Shown here piece after piece: positions 50,878 through 64,000 of a DNA stretch of 64,000 nucleotides. Position numbers and translations under genes: made by a program. How positions within the stretch are numbered: the stretch's first letter is position 1; each line of letters opens with the position of its first letter. The DNA is from Pseudomonas oryzihabitans (GTDB lineage: Bacteria > Pseudomonadota > Gammaproteobacteria > Pseudomonadales > Pseudomonadaceae). Where the stretch lies: contig NZ_CP021645.1 in NCBI RefSeq assembly GCF_006384975.1, positions 3,562,001 through 3,626,000 on the forward strand, in the 5' to 3' direction. Under the pieces are notes generated by a model that was not told the origin of the DNA, searched no databases, and saw only the letters and a list, made by a program, of their open reading frames with translations.

Positions 50878-52043
50878 CAAGGTACCGCGACGAATTTCAG
50901 GTCAGCCGGCGCCCCCACATCCAGGCTCTGCAATTCGTTGCCGAGCTTGCCGCTGTCGGGGTCGCGGGCGAAGACCTTGAGTTGGTTGGACTTCTGGTTG
51001 GCCACCAGCAGGAAGCGCCCGGAAGGGTCGATGGCGAACTCCCGCGGCGCCACGCCGTTGACCGGGTGTCGCTCGACGAAGGTGAGGGTGCCATCGGGAT
51101 TCACCGCGAACACCGCCAGTTGGTTGTCGGTACCGCGGCTGGCGACGTAGAGGAAGCGGCCATCGCCGGACAGGTGCAGGGCGCCGGCATCGCGCTCGCC
51201 GGTGAATTCCTGGGGCGTCAGGCTATAGGTCTGCAGTTGGCGCAGCATGCCGTCCTGATGGGCGAAAGCCATCACCTGGCCGGACAGTTCCAGGGTCAGG
51301 TAGGCGTAGCGGCCATCGGCGCTGAACACCAGGTGACGCGGGCCGCTGCCTTCCGGCACCGGGACGAAGGGCGTCTCTGCAGCCACCAAGGGCCGCTCGG
51401 GCTGTTGCGGCACATAGCGATAGACGAACACCTTGTCCGCGCCAAGGTCCGGGGCAAAGACGAAGCGGCCATCCGGGGTGGTCACGGCGGCGTGTACATG
51501 GCTGGATTGCTGCCGCGCATGCTGCTCGCTGGGCTGGTGGAACTCGATCTGCGCCACCGGACTGAGCACCCCGCCGTCCTGGATCGGCAGTACCGCCAGA
51601 GAGCCTTCCGGCAGGCTGGAATAATTGGCCACGAACAGATATTTGCCGTCTTGGCTCAGGCTGGAATGGGTCGGTTCATCCCCCAGGCTCTTGACCTGGC
51701 TGATCTGCTGCAGACGGCCGTTGCCCGGCTCGAAGCGATAGGAGGTGACCCGACCTATGGTGTCGCCGGCCGAACCGCGACCGTTCTCGTTGACCGCGAA
51801 CAGGGTACGGCCATCCCGCGACAGGGTGATGAAGGAGGGATTCGAGGCCTTGACGATCCGTAGCGGACCGTCGATACGGCCATCGCGGCTGTTGAAGCGA
51901 TAGACGTACAGCCCCTGGCTACCACCGGTGGTGTAGCTGCCGACCAGCAGATTGAACAGACCCGGTTCGGCCCAAACGAAGGCCGCCTGCCCCATGAGCA
52001 GGGCGAACAGGGCCGGCAGCAGCAGACGGGGCAGAACTCTCAT
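50877..52043 (-). CDS. Periplasmic lactonase-family beta-propeller (6-phosphogluconolactonase-like)
   Basis: A 388-residue seven-bladed propeller of the lactonase (YbhE/Pgl) family with a signal peptide (ending AFVWA-EPG). Repeated blade motifs are visible (LSRDGRTLFAVNE, LSQDGKYLFVANY, FSADGRYAYLTLE, LSGDGRFLYVASR). I start it at ATG 52043 after AAGGA. Unlike cytoplasmic Pgl it is exported, so its substrate is probably a periplasmic sugar lactone or unrelated. It overlaps the glyoxalase-family gene by one base. Confidence 0.85.
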   Translation of the reverse strand: MRVLPRLLLPALFALLMGQAAFVWAEPGLFNLLVGSYTTGGSQGLYVYRFNSRDGRIDGPLRIVKASNPSFITLSRDGRTLFAVNENGRGSAGDTIGRVTSYRFEPGNGRLQQISQVKSLGDEPTHSSLSQDGKYLFVANYSSLPEGSLAVLPIQDGGVLSPVAQIEFHQPSEQHARQQSSHVHAAVTTPDGRFVFAPDLGADKVFVYRYVPQQPERPLVAAETPFVPVPEGSGPRHLVFSADGRYAYLTLELSGQVMAFAHQDGMLRQLQTYSLTPQEFTGERDAGALHLSGDGRFLYVASRGTDNQLAVFAVNPDGTLTFVERHPVNGVAPREFAIDPSGRFLLVANQKSNQLKVFARDPDSGKLGNELQSLDVGAPADLKFVAVP

Positions 52044-52306
52044 GGAAAATCCTTGGCGAGCGAATGGCGTTGAGACCGATGGAAGAGGGTCCGGTTTCGT
52101 ACCCGACCAGGAGCCTGGCCAGATGCGCGCGGTCGCCATTCTACTGAAAACCAAGCTGGCACTGTGCCAGGGAGGTTTCCATCAATGTCCGCGGCGGGCC
52201 TCGGCAGACGCCCGAATCGGTCGGGCGCAGGCGAGGGTGCCCACGCCAGAGCTGCCCACCGCCTGCCGCACCGTTCGTCATCGGCGACGCAGGAAGATCG
52301 CTGGGG

Positions 52307-52771
52307 CTAGTCCAACACGCCCTGCAGGATGGCGTAGACCAGTCCGGTGCCGACGGCGATCAACACCACATCCGTGCCCAGCTGTCGCCATGCGTAGCCG
52401 GGATAGTCCGGCAGCTGCTTCACGATGCCAGGCGGCAGTGGCCGACCATAGCCGGGCGGCAACGGTCGACCGCGCTCCAGACGCAGCCCCGGCGGCAGGT
52501 CGCCGCCACGCCCGATCTGCCCGCGCAACGCCTCGAGACGCGCCCGCGCCGGCCCCAGGTCGCCTGGCCCCCTGGCCGCCGGCCCGCCATCAGCACGGCC
52601 CGGTGGCCCCTGATCGGGACCGTGCCCCTTGCCGTGTCCCTTACCCGGCTCCTGCCAGGCTGGACCTCGCGGTCCATGATCGTCGGGGCCACCGGGCCCA
52701 CCCCCAGGCGGTGCGGCCAGCGCCAGGTTGCTGAACAGACAGAGCGTCGCGATGGACAGGGCAGTACGCAT
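52307..52771 (-). CDS. CigR-family exported membrane protein
   Basis: A 154-residue protein with a signal peptide (ending LALA-APP). A low-complexity Gly/Pro/His-rich stretch (about 20-75) is followed by repeated LPPG units (LPPGLRLERGRPLPPGYG) and a C-terminal hydrophobic segment (TDVVLIAVGTGLVYAILQGV). This matches the CigR family; Salmonella CigR is an anti-virulence regulator, but the function in Pseudomonas is unknown. The 263 bp before it (52044-52306) hold nothing recognisable. Confidence 0.8.
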   Translation of the reverse strand: MRTALSIATLCLFSNLALAAPPGGGPGGPDDHGPRGPAWQEPGKGHGKGHGPDQGPPGRADGGPAARGPGDLGPARARLEALRGQIGRGGDLPPGLRLERGRPLPPGYGRPLPPGIVKQLPDYPGYAWRQLGTDVVLIAVGTGLVYAILQGVLD

Positions 52772-53070
52772 GGAGCCTCCTCGACTGGCGAAAGAGCGTA
52801 TTCAGGACTTGGATTGCGGTTCAGCGTTGAAGACTCCCAGTCACGGCCAACTTCGCGTCCTGTGGATAAATCCGGGATAAAAACGGTATAAATCTCTGAG
52901 GAAAGTCCCTCGCCAGCTAATATCCCTTTAAAAATCTTTATATTTCAATGAATTAAAAAGATGATCGGCTGGCTAACGAATTCCGTTTTTGTGGATAACC
53001 TTTTGGGCCCGCGTTTTTCCAAGACGCTTTAGCCTTGCAGGTAGAGCATTATTTGCCTTCGTCCTGACAG
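52772..53070. promoter_or_regulatory. AT-rich intergenic stretch with two perfect DnaA boxes
   Basis: TGTGGATAA occurs at 52861-52869 and 52990-52998, in the same orientation, flanking an AT-rich core (about 52915-52965, including TTTAAAAATCTTTATATTTC). The 353-bp gap 52772-53124 holds this and the terminator at 53071-53104, and no gene. Confidence 0.5.
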
Positions 53071-53104
53071 AAAAAACCGCGCCAGGTCAGGTGCCGGGCG
53101 CGGT
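53071..53104 (-). terminator. Terminator of the prlC operon
   Basis: ACCGCGCC (53076-53083) pairs with GGCGCGGT (53097-53104). On the minus strand the stem is followed by TTTTTT (53071-53076 complement), 20 bp beyond the stop at 53125. Confidence 0.85.
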
Positions 53105-53124
53105 CTTCTACGGCGAGGTCCAGC

Positions 53125-53397
53125 CTAGTCCGGCTTCTTCAGCTTGGGATTGGGAAAGAACTGCACCGCCTGCACGGTGGGATCAGCCTTCTTGGGCTTG
53201 AGCGCACTGATATTGACCCGCGTCGGCAATTCCTTGGGTACCGAATTACCGCGTTCGTCCAGGGTGTCGCTATAGCCGCAGGACACGCACTCGCGATGCG
53301 GCGTGCCCTCCTGGGTCCACATCTTCAGGGTGTCCTGCGCCTGGCAGGCGGGGCACACGGCCCCGGCGATGAACCTCTTGCGGACCGGCTCGCTCAC
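53125..53397 (-). CDS. YheV-family zinc-ribbon protein
   Basis: A 90-residue protein with two CxxC pairs (CPACQAQD, CVSCGYS), forming a zinc ribbon, and a C-terminal basic tail. Members of this small family are encoded right after prlC in E. coli and Pseudomonas, as here, where the start overlaps the prlC stop (ATGA). The function is unknown. Confidence 0.88.
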   Translation of the reverse strand: MSEPVRKRFIAGAVCPACQAQDTLKMWTQEGTPHRECVSCGYSDTLDERGNSVPKELPTRVNISALKPKKADPTVQAVQFFPNPKLKKPD

Positions 53398-55442
53398 GCC
53401 GCCTCCTCACTCAGCCCGGAATGGCGGAGCAGGGCGTCTATGCTCGGCTCGCGACCGCGGAAGTCGACGAACAGCACCATGGGGGCCTGGGAACCGCCAC
53501 GCGCCAGGATGGCTTCGCGGAAGGCGCGCCCGGTTTCGGGGTTGAAGACACCTTCTTCCTCGAACTTGGCGAAGGCATCGGCGGACAGCACCTCGGCCCA
53601 CTTGTAGCTGTAGTAACCCGCCGCGTAACCACCGGCGAAGATGTGGGCGAAGCTGTTGGGGAAGCGGTTGTAGGCGGGCGGACGCACCACCGAGATCTCG
53701 TCGCGAATACCTTCCAGTACCTCGCGCACGCTACGTCCATCGCCGTGGCTGGCGTGCAGCTCGAAGTCGAACAGCGAGAATTCCAGCTGGCGCAGCATCA
53801 TCAGGCCGGACTGGAAGTTCTTCGCCGCCAGCATCTTGTCCAGCAGCTCCTGGGGCAGCGGCTCACCGGTCTCGTAGTGACCGGAGATCAACGCCAGGCC
53901 CTCGGGCTCCCAGCACCAGTTCTCCATGAATTGGCTGGGCAGCTCCACCGCATCCCAGGCCACGCCGTTGATGCCGGAGACGCTGGCGTGCTCGACGCGG
54001 GTCAGCAGGTGATGCAGGCCATGGCCGAATTCGTGAAAGAGGGTGGTCACCTCGTCATGGGTGAGCAGCGCCGGCTTGCCGGGGCTGGCCGGGGTGAAGT
54101 TGCACACCAGGTAGGCCACCGGATCGATCAGCCGGCCCTGGGCGTCGCGGCGCTTGTCACGGGCGCCGTCCATCCAGGCGCCGCCACGCTTGTTGGCGCG
54201 GGCATAGAGGTCGAAGTAGAAGCGGCCGATGGAGCTACCGTTCTCCTTGATCTCGAACAGGCGCACGTCCGGGTGCCACTTCTCGAAGTCGCGCAGCTCG
54301 GCGATCTCGATGCCATAGAGCTTCTGTACGGTGGCGAAGAGGCCGGACAGCACCTTGTCCACCGGGAACCAGGCGCGCACCTCTTCCTGGGATAGCGCAT
54401 AGCGCTGCTGGCGCAGCTTCTCGGCGAAGTAGCCGGTGTCCCAACTCTGCAGATCGGTCACGCCCTGTTCGGCGGCGAAGGCGCGCAGCTCGTCCAGGTC
54501 ACGCTGGGCGAAGGGCTTGGAGCGTACGGCGAGGTCGCGCAGGAAGCCCAGCACCTGGTCGCTGCTCTCGGCCATCTTGGTGGCCAGGGACAGCTCGGCG
54601 TAGTTGGCGTAGCCCAGCAGGCGGGCCAACTCCTGACGCAGGTCGAGCAGTTCTTCCATCACCGGGCCGTTGTCGAACTGGCCGGCATTGGGGCCCTGCT
54701 CGGAAGCGCGGGTGGCGTAGGCGGCATAGACCTCTTCACGCAGGGCGCGGTCATCGGCGTAGGTCATCACCGCGTAGTAGCTGGGGAATTCCAGGGTCAC
54801 CAGCCAGCCGTCCAGCTCCTTGGCCTGGGCGGCGGCGGCCAGTTGCGCCTTGGCCGATTCGGGCAGGCCGGCCAGGGCCGCTTCGTCGGTGAGGTGCTTG
54901 GTCCAGGCCTGGGTGGCGTCGAGCAGCTGGTTGGAGAACTTGCTGCCCAGCTCGGACTTGCGCGCCTGGATGGCGGCATAGCGCTGCTGTTCGGCCGGCG
55001 GCAGATCGATGCCGGACAGACGGAAGTCGCGCAGGGCGTGTTCCAGGGTGGTCTTCTGGCCGACGTCGAAGCCCTTGGCTTCTTCGCTCTCGGCCAGGCG
55101 GCTGTAGGCCTGGAACAGGTCCTTGTTCTGGCCGATCTCGGTGGAATAGGCCGACAGCTTGGGCAGGCAGGCCTCGTAGGCGGCACGCAGCTCGGCGCTG
55201 TTGCACACGGCATTGAGGTGGCCGATAGGGCTCCAGGCCTGACCCAGCCGATCGTTCAGCTCGTCCATCGCCAGTACCAGACCGGCCCAGGTGGGCTGCT
55301 CCTTCTGGGTCTCGAGCAGCTTGGCCAGGGCCGCGCGGTTCTCGGCGAGGATGGTGTCGATGGCCGGCTCGACGTGCTCAGGCTTGATGGCAGAAAAGGG
55401 CGGCAGGTCGTAGGACTGAAGCAGCGGATTGCTGGCGCTCAC
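53394..55442 (-). CDS. prlC: Oligopeptidase A
   Basis: A 682-residue M3 family metallopeptidase, the same size as E. coli OpdA. The zinc site is HEFGHGLHH (about residue 460), with the third ligand in WDAVELPSQ further on. It degrades oligopeptides and signal peptides in the cytoplasm. I start it at GTG 55442 with GAGGGGAA upstream (MSASNPLLQSYDLPPF); the longer frame adds 21 residues with no likeness. It is followed by yheV and is divergent from a gamma carbonic anhydrase, as in P. aeruginosa. Confidence 0.95.
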   Translation of the reverse strand: MSASNPLLQSYDLPPFSAIKPEHVEPAIDTILAENRAALAKLLETQKEQPTWAGLVLAMDELNDRLGQAWSPIGHLNAVCNSAELRAAYEACLPKLSAYSTEIGQNKDLFQAYSRLAESEEAKGFDVGQKTTLEHALRDFRLSGIDLPPAEQQRYAAIQARKSELGSKFSNQLLDATQAWTKHLTDEAALAGLPESAKAQLAAAAQAKELDGWLVTLEFPSYYAVMTYADDRALREEVYAAYATRASEQGPNAGQFDNGPVMEELLDLRQELARLLGYANYAELSLATKMAESSDQVLGFLRDLAVRSKPFAQRDLDELRAFAAEQGVTDLQSWDTGYFAEKLRQQRYALSQEEVRAWFPVDKVLSGLFATVQKLYGIEIAELRDFEKWHPDVRLFEIKENGSSIGRFYFDLYARANKRGGAWMDGARDKRRDAQGRLIDPVAYLVCNFTPASPGKPALLTHDEVTTLFHEFGHGLHHLLTRVEHASVSGINGVAWDAVELPSQFMENWCWEPEGLALISGHYETGEPLPQELLDKMLAAKNFQSGLMMLRQLEFSLFDFELHASHGDGRSVREVLEGIRDEISVVRPPAYNRFPNSFAHIFAGGYAAGYYSYKWAEVLSADAFAKFEEEGVFNPETGRAFREAILARGGSQAPMVLFVDFRGREPSIDALLRHSGLSEEAA

Positions 55443-55534
55443 GGCGTTCCCCTCGGGGCGATGGCTTTGACAGGTATATATGGAGCCCATCCTAATAGGT
55501 CTCAAGACCCTTCCGACGAGAAAAGGTATCTATC

Positions 55535-56092
55535 GTGACCATAAGGACCTTCCAGGGTAAGACCCCGCAACTGGGCGAGCGCGCCTTCGTCGACGCCACC
55601 GCCGTGGTGCTCGGCGACGTGACTCTCGGTGCAGACAGCTCGGTATGGCCGCTGACGGTGATCCGCGGCGACATGCACCGTATCCAGATCGGCGCCCGCG
55701 CCAGCATCCAGGACGGCAGCGTGCTGCACATCACCCATGCCGGCCCCTTCAATCCGGACGGCTATCCCTTGCTGATCGGCAACGACGTCACCGTCGGCCA
55801 CCAGGTGACCCTGCACGGCTGCAGCATTGGCGACCGGGTGCTGGTGGGTATGGGCAGCATCGTCATGGACGGCGCGGTGGTGGAAGACGATGTAGTGATC
55901 GGCGCCGGCAGCCTGGTCCCGCCGGGCAAGCGGCTGGAGAGCGGCCATCTCTACGTCGGTCGTCCGGTGAAGCAGATTCGCCCGCTGGAAGATAAGGAAC
56001 GGGCCTTCTTCACCTACAGCGCCGGCAACTACGTGAAGCTCAAGGACCAGCACCTGGCGGAAGGCTATGGGGAAGAGGGGTTTAGCGTTTGA
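55535..56092 (+). CDS. Gamma-class carbonic anhydrase-like protein (YrdA type)
   Basis: A 185-residue left-handed beta-helix protein with hexapeptide repeats. The metal-site histidines sit in SVLHITHAGPF and VGHQVTLHGCSIG. Family members bind zinc or iron; enzyme activity varies. The GTG 55535 start is preceded by a weak site (AAAAGG). It is divergent from prlC with a 92-bp gap. Confidence 0.9.
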   Translation: MTIRTFQGKTPQLGERAFVDATAVVLGDVTLGADSSVWPLTVIRGDMHRIQIGARASIQDGSVLHITHAGPFNPDGYPLLIGNDVTVGHQVTLHGCSIGDRVLVGMGSIVMDGAVVEDDVVIGAGSLVPPGKRLESGHLYVGRPVKQIRPLEDKERAFFTYSAGNYVKLKDQHLAEGYGEEGFSV

Positions 56093-56218
56093 TCGCGGCC
56101 ATGGCGGTCCGCCGATGCGGCCGCTCCCGATGGGCTTCGGCGTTTTGCTGATCGCGGCCATGGGCCGCTCCTCCTACAGATTAGCTCGTAGCCGTAGGAG
56201 CGGCCCATGGCCGCGATG
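56092..56218. repeat. REP/BIME-type palindromic repeat cluster (GATCGCGGCCATGGGCCGCTCC)
   Basis: Three head-to-tail and inverted units are seen: GATCGCGGCCATGG (from 56092), again GATCGCGGCCATGGGCCGCTC (from about 56152), and the inverted GTAGGAGCGGCCCATGGCCGC (from 56192). This is a Pseudomonas REP-like unit. The 215-bp gap to the MerR gene otherwise holds only a fragment (CGAAGCCCAAC, 56284-56294) of the other dispersed repeat. Confidence 0.75.
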
Positions 56219-56307
56219 GGAGTTCCCTCGGCGAAACGTCACGACAGCGAATGGCCCTGGGTTGGCTGAGACATTTCCACCATCGAAGCCCAACATGCCC
56301 AAAGCCG

Positions 56308-56658
56308 CTAACCCCGCAGCGGACAGGACTCTCCCATCCGCGCCTGGAGCGTCTGACGCAAGACCTGCAATTCCTCAATACGCGCCTCGATGACCGCCAC
56401 CTTGTCGCGCAGCAACCCTTGCAGATAGGCGTCGGGATCGGCGGCGCGCTCGACCTCTTCAAGGTTGGCGGCAATCTCCTGCAGGCTGAAGCCCAGGCGC
56501 TGGGCGGTACGCAGGTAGCCCAGCCATTCCACGGCCTCGGGTGGATAGTCGCGATAGCCGTTGGCCCGACGACGAGCCTTGAGCAGCCCCTGGCGCTCGT
56601 AGAATCTCAGGGTGTCGCGGGTCAGGCCGGTGGCCTGGGCGAGGGTGCCGATACGCAT
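56308..56658 (-). CDS. MerR-family transcriptional regulator
   Basis: A 116-residue MerR regulator: winged helix (IGTLAQATGLTRDTLRFYER, then LLKARRRANGYRDYP) and a dimer helix from about residue 75. The only cysteine is in the C-terminal SCPLRG tail, so it is not a classic metal sensor. It is divergent from a small membrane protein gene with a 71-bp gap containing a dyad, implying it controls that gene and itself. Confidence 0.88.
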   Translation of the reverse strand: MRIGTLAQATGLTRDTLRFYERQGLLKARRRANGYRDYPPEAVEWLGYLRTAQRLGFSLQEIAANLEEVERAADPDAYLQGLLRDKVAVIEARIEELQVLRQTLQARMGESCPLRG

Positions 56659-56729
56659 CCGTTCTCCTTGACCTTGGACCTTACTCCAGGGTCGACACTG
56701 GGCTTCCTCTCATTCAAGGAAGTCCGTCT
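56659..56729. promoter_or_regulatory. MerR-type divergent promoter with dyad
   Basis: CCTTGGA and TCCAGGG (56672-56691) form a near-perfect dyad around CCTTAC, following a -35-like TTGACC (56668). The long spacer to a possible -10 near 56694 fits MerR-type promoters. Confidence 0.5.
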
Positions 56730-57155
56730 ATGTGGAATAGCTCTGCCTATCTGCGGCTAGTGCGCGTCAGTGCTCTCTATGATCTGCTGGTCACCGTGCC
56801 CTTCGCCACCCCCTGGAGTCTCGCCTGGCTGTTGCGGCAACTCGATGCCCTTGGGCAGACCTTGGGACTTGCGCCGCTGCCCGTTTTCCCTCCGGAAGCC
56901 CTGTTGCTGGGCAATCTGCTGGGTTCCGTGGTGTGCGTCTGGTCGGTGCTGCGGCTGGCCAGGCCTTCGCTGCTGCTAGGCCGCCATGATGCCGTGGCCA
57001 GGGGCCTGTTCGCCCTCTGGATGGCCTGGGCGCTGTCCCAGGGCGCCAGCCCCTTGCTGATGGCCTTTCTGGTAGTCGAAATCGGCTTCGGCATCGCTCA
57101 GGCGTGGCCGGTGTCTCCTGCCATCCGCCACGCTCAGGCTCAGTTGGCCTGCTGA
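56730..57155 (+). CDS. Small integral membrane protein under MerR control
   Basis: A 141-residue protein with about three to four hydrophobic segments (for example ALLLGNLLGSVVCVWSVLRL, ASPLLMAFLVVEIGFGIA). I see no enzymatic motif and do not recognise the family. Its position divergent from a MerR regulator suggests induction by the molecule sensed by that regulator. AAGGA precedes the ATG (attcaaggaagtccgtctATG). Confidence 0.75.
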   Translation: MWNSSAYLRLVRVSALYDLLVTVPFATPWSLAWLLRQLDALGQTLGLAPLPVFPPEALLLGNLLGSVVCVWSVLRLARPSLLLGRHDAVARGLFALWMAWALSQGASPLLMAFLVVEIGFGIAQAWPVSPAIRHAQAQLAC

Positions 57156-57156
57156 C

Positions 57157-57240
57157 CGTTGGGCTTCGGCGATAAGGCCGCCTCAACCCAACCTACGACG
57201 AAGCTCCCGTAGGTTGGGTTGAGCGCAGCGAAGCCCAACA
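57157..57240. repeat. GTAGGTTGGGTTGAG repeat cassette, tail-to-tail copy
   Basis: CGTTGGGCTTCGGCGATAAG to CTCAACCCAACCTACG (57157-57196) is followed by the inverse CGTAGGTTGGGTTGAG to CGAAGCCCAACA (about 57208-57240). It lies between the membrane protein and aroE genes, which converge, so it may also serve as a terminator. Confidence 0.75.
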
Positions 57241-57256
57241 CCGCCAGACACCAACC

Positions 57257-58072
57257 TCACCCCAATTGCCGCCGCAACTCCGCCAGCACCGGGGCGCTGT
57301 CCGGGCGCACACCGCGCCAGAGTTCGAAGGCCTCGGCCGCCTGTTCCACCAGCATGCCGAGGCCGTCGAGGCTGTGGAATGCGCCTTCGTCCAGGGCCCA
57401 GCGATTGAAGGGGGTGAGGTCCTTGCCGTACATCATGTCGTAGGTCACCGTCTGCGGGCCGATCACCGCCTCCGACAGCGGCGGGCGACCGCCGCCCAGG
57501 CTGGCGGAGGTGCCGTTGATGATGACGTCGAAGGGCTCGCGCAGGGTGGAGAAGGCCGCGACCTCGATGACGCCCAGCTCGGCGAATTCCCGCGCCAGTT
57601 GCAGGGCCTTGAGTTCGGTGCGATTGGCCAGTACCAGGTGTCCGGGATTACAGGCCAGCAGCGGCTGAAGCACGCCGCGCACGGCACCGCCGGCGCCCAG
57701 TACCAGGACGCGCCGGCCTTCCAGTTGCAGGCCGGCATTGACCGTGAGATCCCGCACCAGGCCGGCACCGTCGGTATTGTCGCCGAGCAGGCGGCCATTG
57801 GCCTGGCGCTTCAAGGTGTTGACCGCCCCGGCGCGGCGCGCGCGCGGGGTGAGTTCGTCGCACAGCCGGTAGGCCTCTTCCTTGAAGGGTACCGTGACGT
57901 TGGCGCCCAGGCCGCTCTGGAAGAAGCTGCGGGCGCTTTCGGCGAAACCGTCCAGCGGCGCCAATAGGGGGCCGTAGTGCAGACGCTGGCCGGTCTGGTC
58001 GGCGAACAGGCTGTGGATCAGCGGCGACTTGCTGTGGGCAATGGGGTTGCCGAAGACGGCATAGCGATCCAT
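57257..58072 (-). CDS. aroE: Shikimate dehydrogenase (NADP)
   Basis: A 271-residue AroE. The substrate site has the catalytic lysine in [11 protein letters not shown] (about 65) and the opening [14 protein letters not shown]. The NADP site has [11 protein letters not shown] (about 125) and NRTELKA. It reduces 3-dehydroshikimate in aromatic amino acid synthesis. It lies 4 bp after hemF in the same direction, the conserved Pseudomonas order hemF-aroE. Confidence 0.96.
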   Translation of the reverse strand: MDRYAVFGNPIAHSKSPLIHSLFADQTGQRLHYGPLLAPLDGFAESARSFFQSGLGANVTVPFKEEAYRLCDELTPRARRAGAVNTLKRQANGRLLGDNTDGAGLVRDLTVNAGLQLEGRRVLVLGAGGAVRGVLQPLLACNPGHLVLANRTELKALQLAREFAELGVIEVAAFSTLREPFDVIINGTSASLGGGRPPLSEAVIGPQTVTYDMMYGKDLTPFNRWALDEGAFHSLDGLGMLVEQAAEAFELWRGVRPDSAPVLAELRRQLG

Positions 58073-58076
58073 GGGA

Positions 58077-60100
<2,024 letters not shown>

Positions 60101-60258
60101 AACGAGGCCGCTGGCCATCCGTTTCGGTGAAATCGTGACGGCCATTAAGTTTCCTCACGCAAGGCGGCACGACGGGAACAAAAGCCTGTCTATTTCGGAC
60201 AGTTGAACCCTCATGGGCTCGACACTCCTCACGAATCGGCCGGATCGCTGCCCTTGCC

Positions 60259-63645
<3,387 letters not shown>

Positions 63646-63648
63646 AAT

Positions 63649-64000
63649 CTAGGGCCGGAACACCTTGCCGGTCACCAGATCGCGGATCACGCTGGGATTC
63701 TTGCGCCCGCCCAGCTCGCCGCTGAGGATGCCGTCCAGGCCGTCTGGAAAGTATTGCTGAACCCGCAGTCGCGAGCGCGCCGCCGGGCGTCCCGCCGGAT
63801 TGGCCGAGGTGGAGATCAGCGGACCGGTCAAGGCACAGAGCTCACCTACCAGCGGATGCTCGGAGACCCGTAGCGCCACGGTGGCGTGGGCGCCGGTCAC
63901 CCAACCGGGCAGGCGATTGTGGTGGGGTACCAGCCAGGTATTGGGTCCCGGCCAGGTACTGGCCAGCTTGGCCAGGGCCTCTTCCGGCAGGTCATGGAGC
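63649..64000 (-). CDS. tsaC: TsaC/YrdC threonylcarbamoyl-AMP synthase (5' end outside window)
   Basis: The C-terminal 117 residues of a Sua5/YrdC/YciO-family protein; the frame is open to the window edge, so the start lies beyond 64000. Visible motifs are [32 protein letters not shown] and the conserved [15 protein letters not shown]. It makes threonylcarbamoyl-AMP for the t6A modification of tRNAs. In P. aeruginosa the gene stands beside qor, consistent with this location apart from the inserted kinase. Confidence 0.93.
   Translation of the reverse strand, partial: LHDLPEEALAKLASTWPGPNTWLVPHHNRLPGWVTGAHATVALRVSEHPLVGELCALTGPLISTSANPAGRPAARSRLRVQQYFPDGLDGILSGELGGRKNPSVIRDLVTGKVFRP

Noticed and set aside
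51952-52734. 260-residue Arg/Pro-rich open frame on the plus strand
   Set aside because: It crosses the antisense of the lactonase start, an intergenic gap and the CigR gene; no recognizable domain.

Overview
The window is GC-rich, densely coded DNA from a Pseudomonas-type gammaproteobacterium. The evidence is an algB-kinB pair, trpBA with divergent trpI, fhp with divergent fhpR, gbcA/gbcB, choX-betC, prlC with a gamma carbonic anhydrase, and aroE-hemF-qor-tsaC, much of which is the conserved set found near the Pseudomonas origin side of the chromosome. From the sequence alone I would guess a P. oryzihabitans/psychrotolerans-like species; that is an inference. No tRNA, rRNA, CRISPR array, transposase or prophage gene was seen.

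Layout. 1-2767: 3' part of algB and all of kinB. 2885-13081: a polyol/sugar locus. A kinase and a split transketolase (minus strand) diverge from an ABC importer, two SDR dehydrogenases and a SorC-type regulator (plus strand). Three translation starts here carry Hfq/Crc-type A-rich motifs. 13133-19200: a chemoreceptor, a giant LplT-PlsC-acyl-ligase fusion and a cold-shock protein. 19211-21861: a polyphosphate:AMP phosphotransferase divergent from a CHAD protein, with a Pho-box-like triple repeat between them. 22521-27986: six overlapping genes forming a stressosome (rsbR-S-T), an unusual RsbX-like phosphatase fused to an ATPase domain, and two atypical histidine kinases. Dispersed repeats lie on both sides of this module.

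28427-35876: glycine betaine demethylase, two tandem near-duplicate chemoreceptors, a HAD phosphatase and a DUF2141 protein. 35877-36591: a 715-bp non-coding stretch with seven or eight DnaA-box-like sites. 36592-43540: trpAB/trpI, small stress-type proteins, flavohaemoglobin and its NorR-like activator with three GT-N7-AC sites. 43544-50337: choline import, choline sulfatase, a LysR regulator with a consensus CRP/Vfr site upstream, and two chemoreceptors, one lacking its N-terminus. 50488-60100: metabolic and housekeeping genes (lactonase-like protein, CigR-family protein, prlC, gamma carbonic anhydrase, a MerR pair, aroE, hemF, qor). 60259-64000: an 1128-residue soluble multi-PAS hybrid kinase lying between qor and the truncated tsaC.

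The strongest candidates for follow-up are the stressosome/phosphorelay module, a family of 121-202 bp inverted-repeat elements present in three copies (two of them inside one operon), and the DnaA-box-rich intergenic region. Starts were moved from the longest open frame wherever a ribosome site or family alignment favoured an internal codon; these choices are given in the entries.
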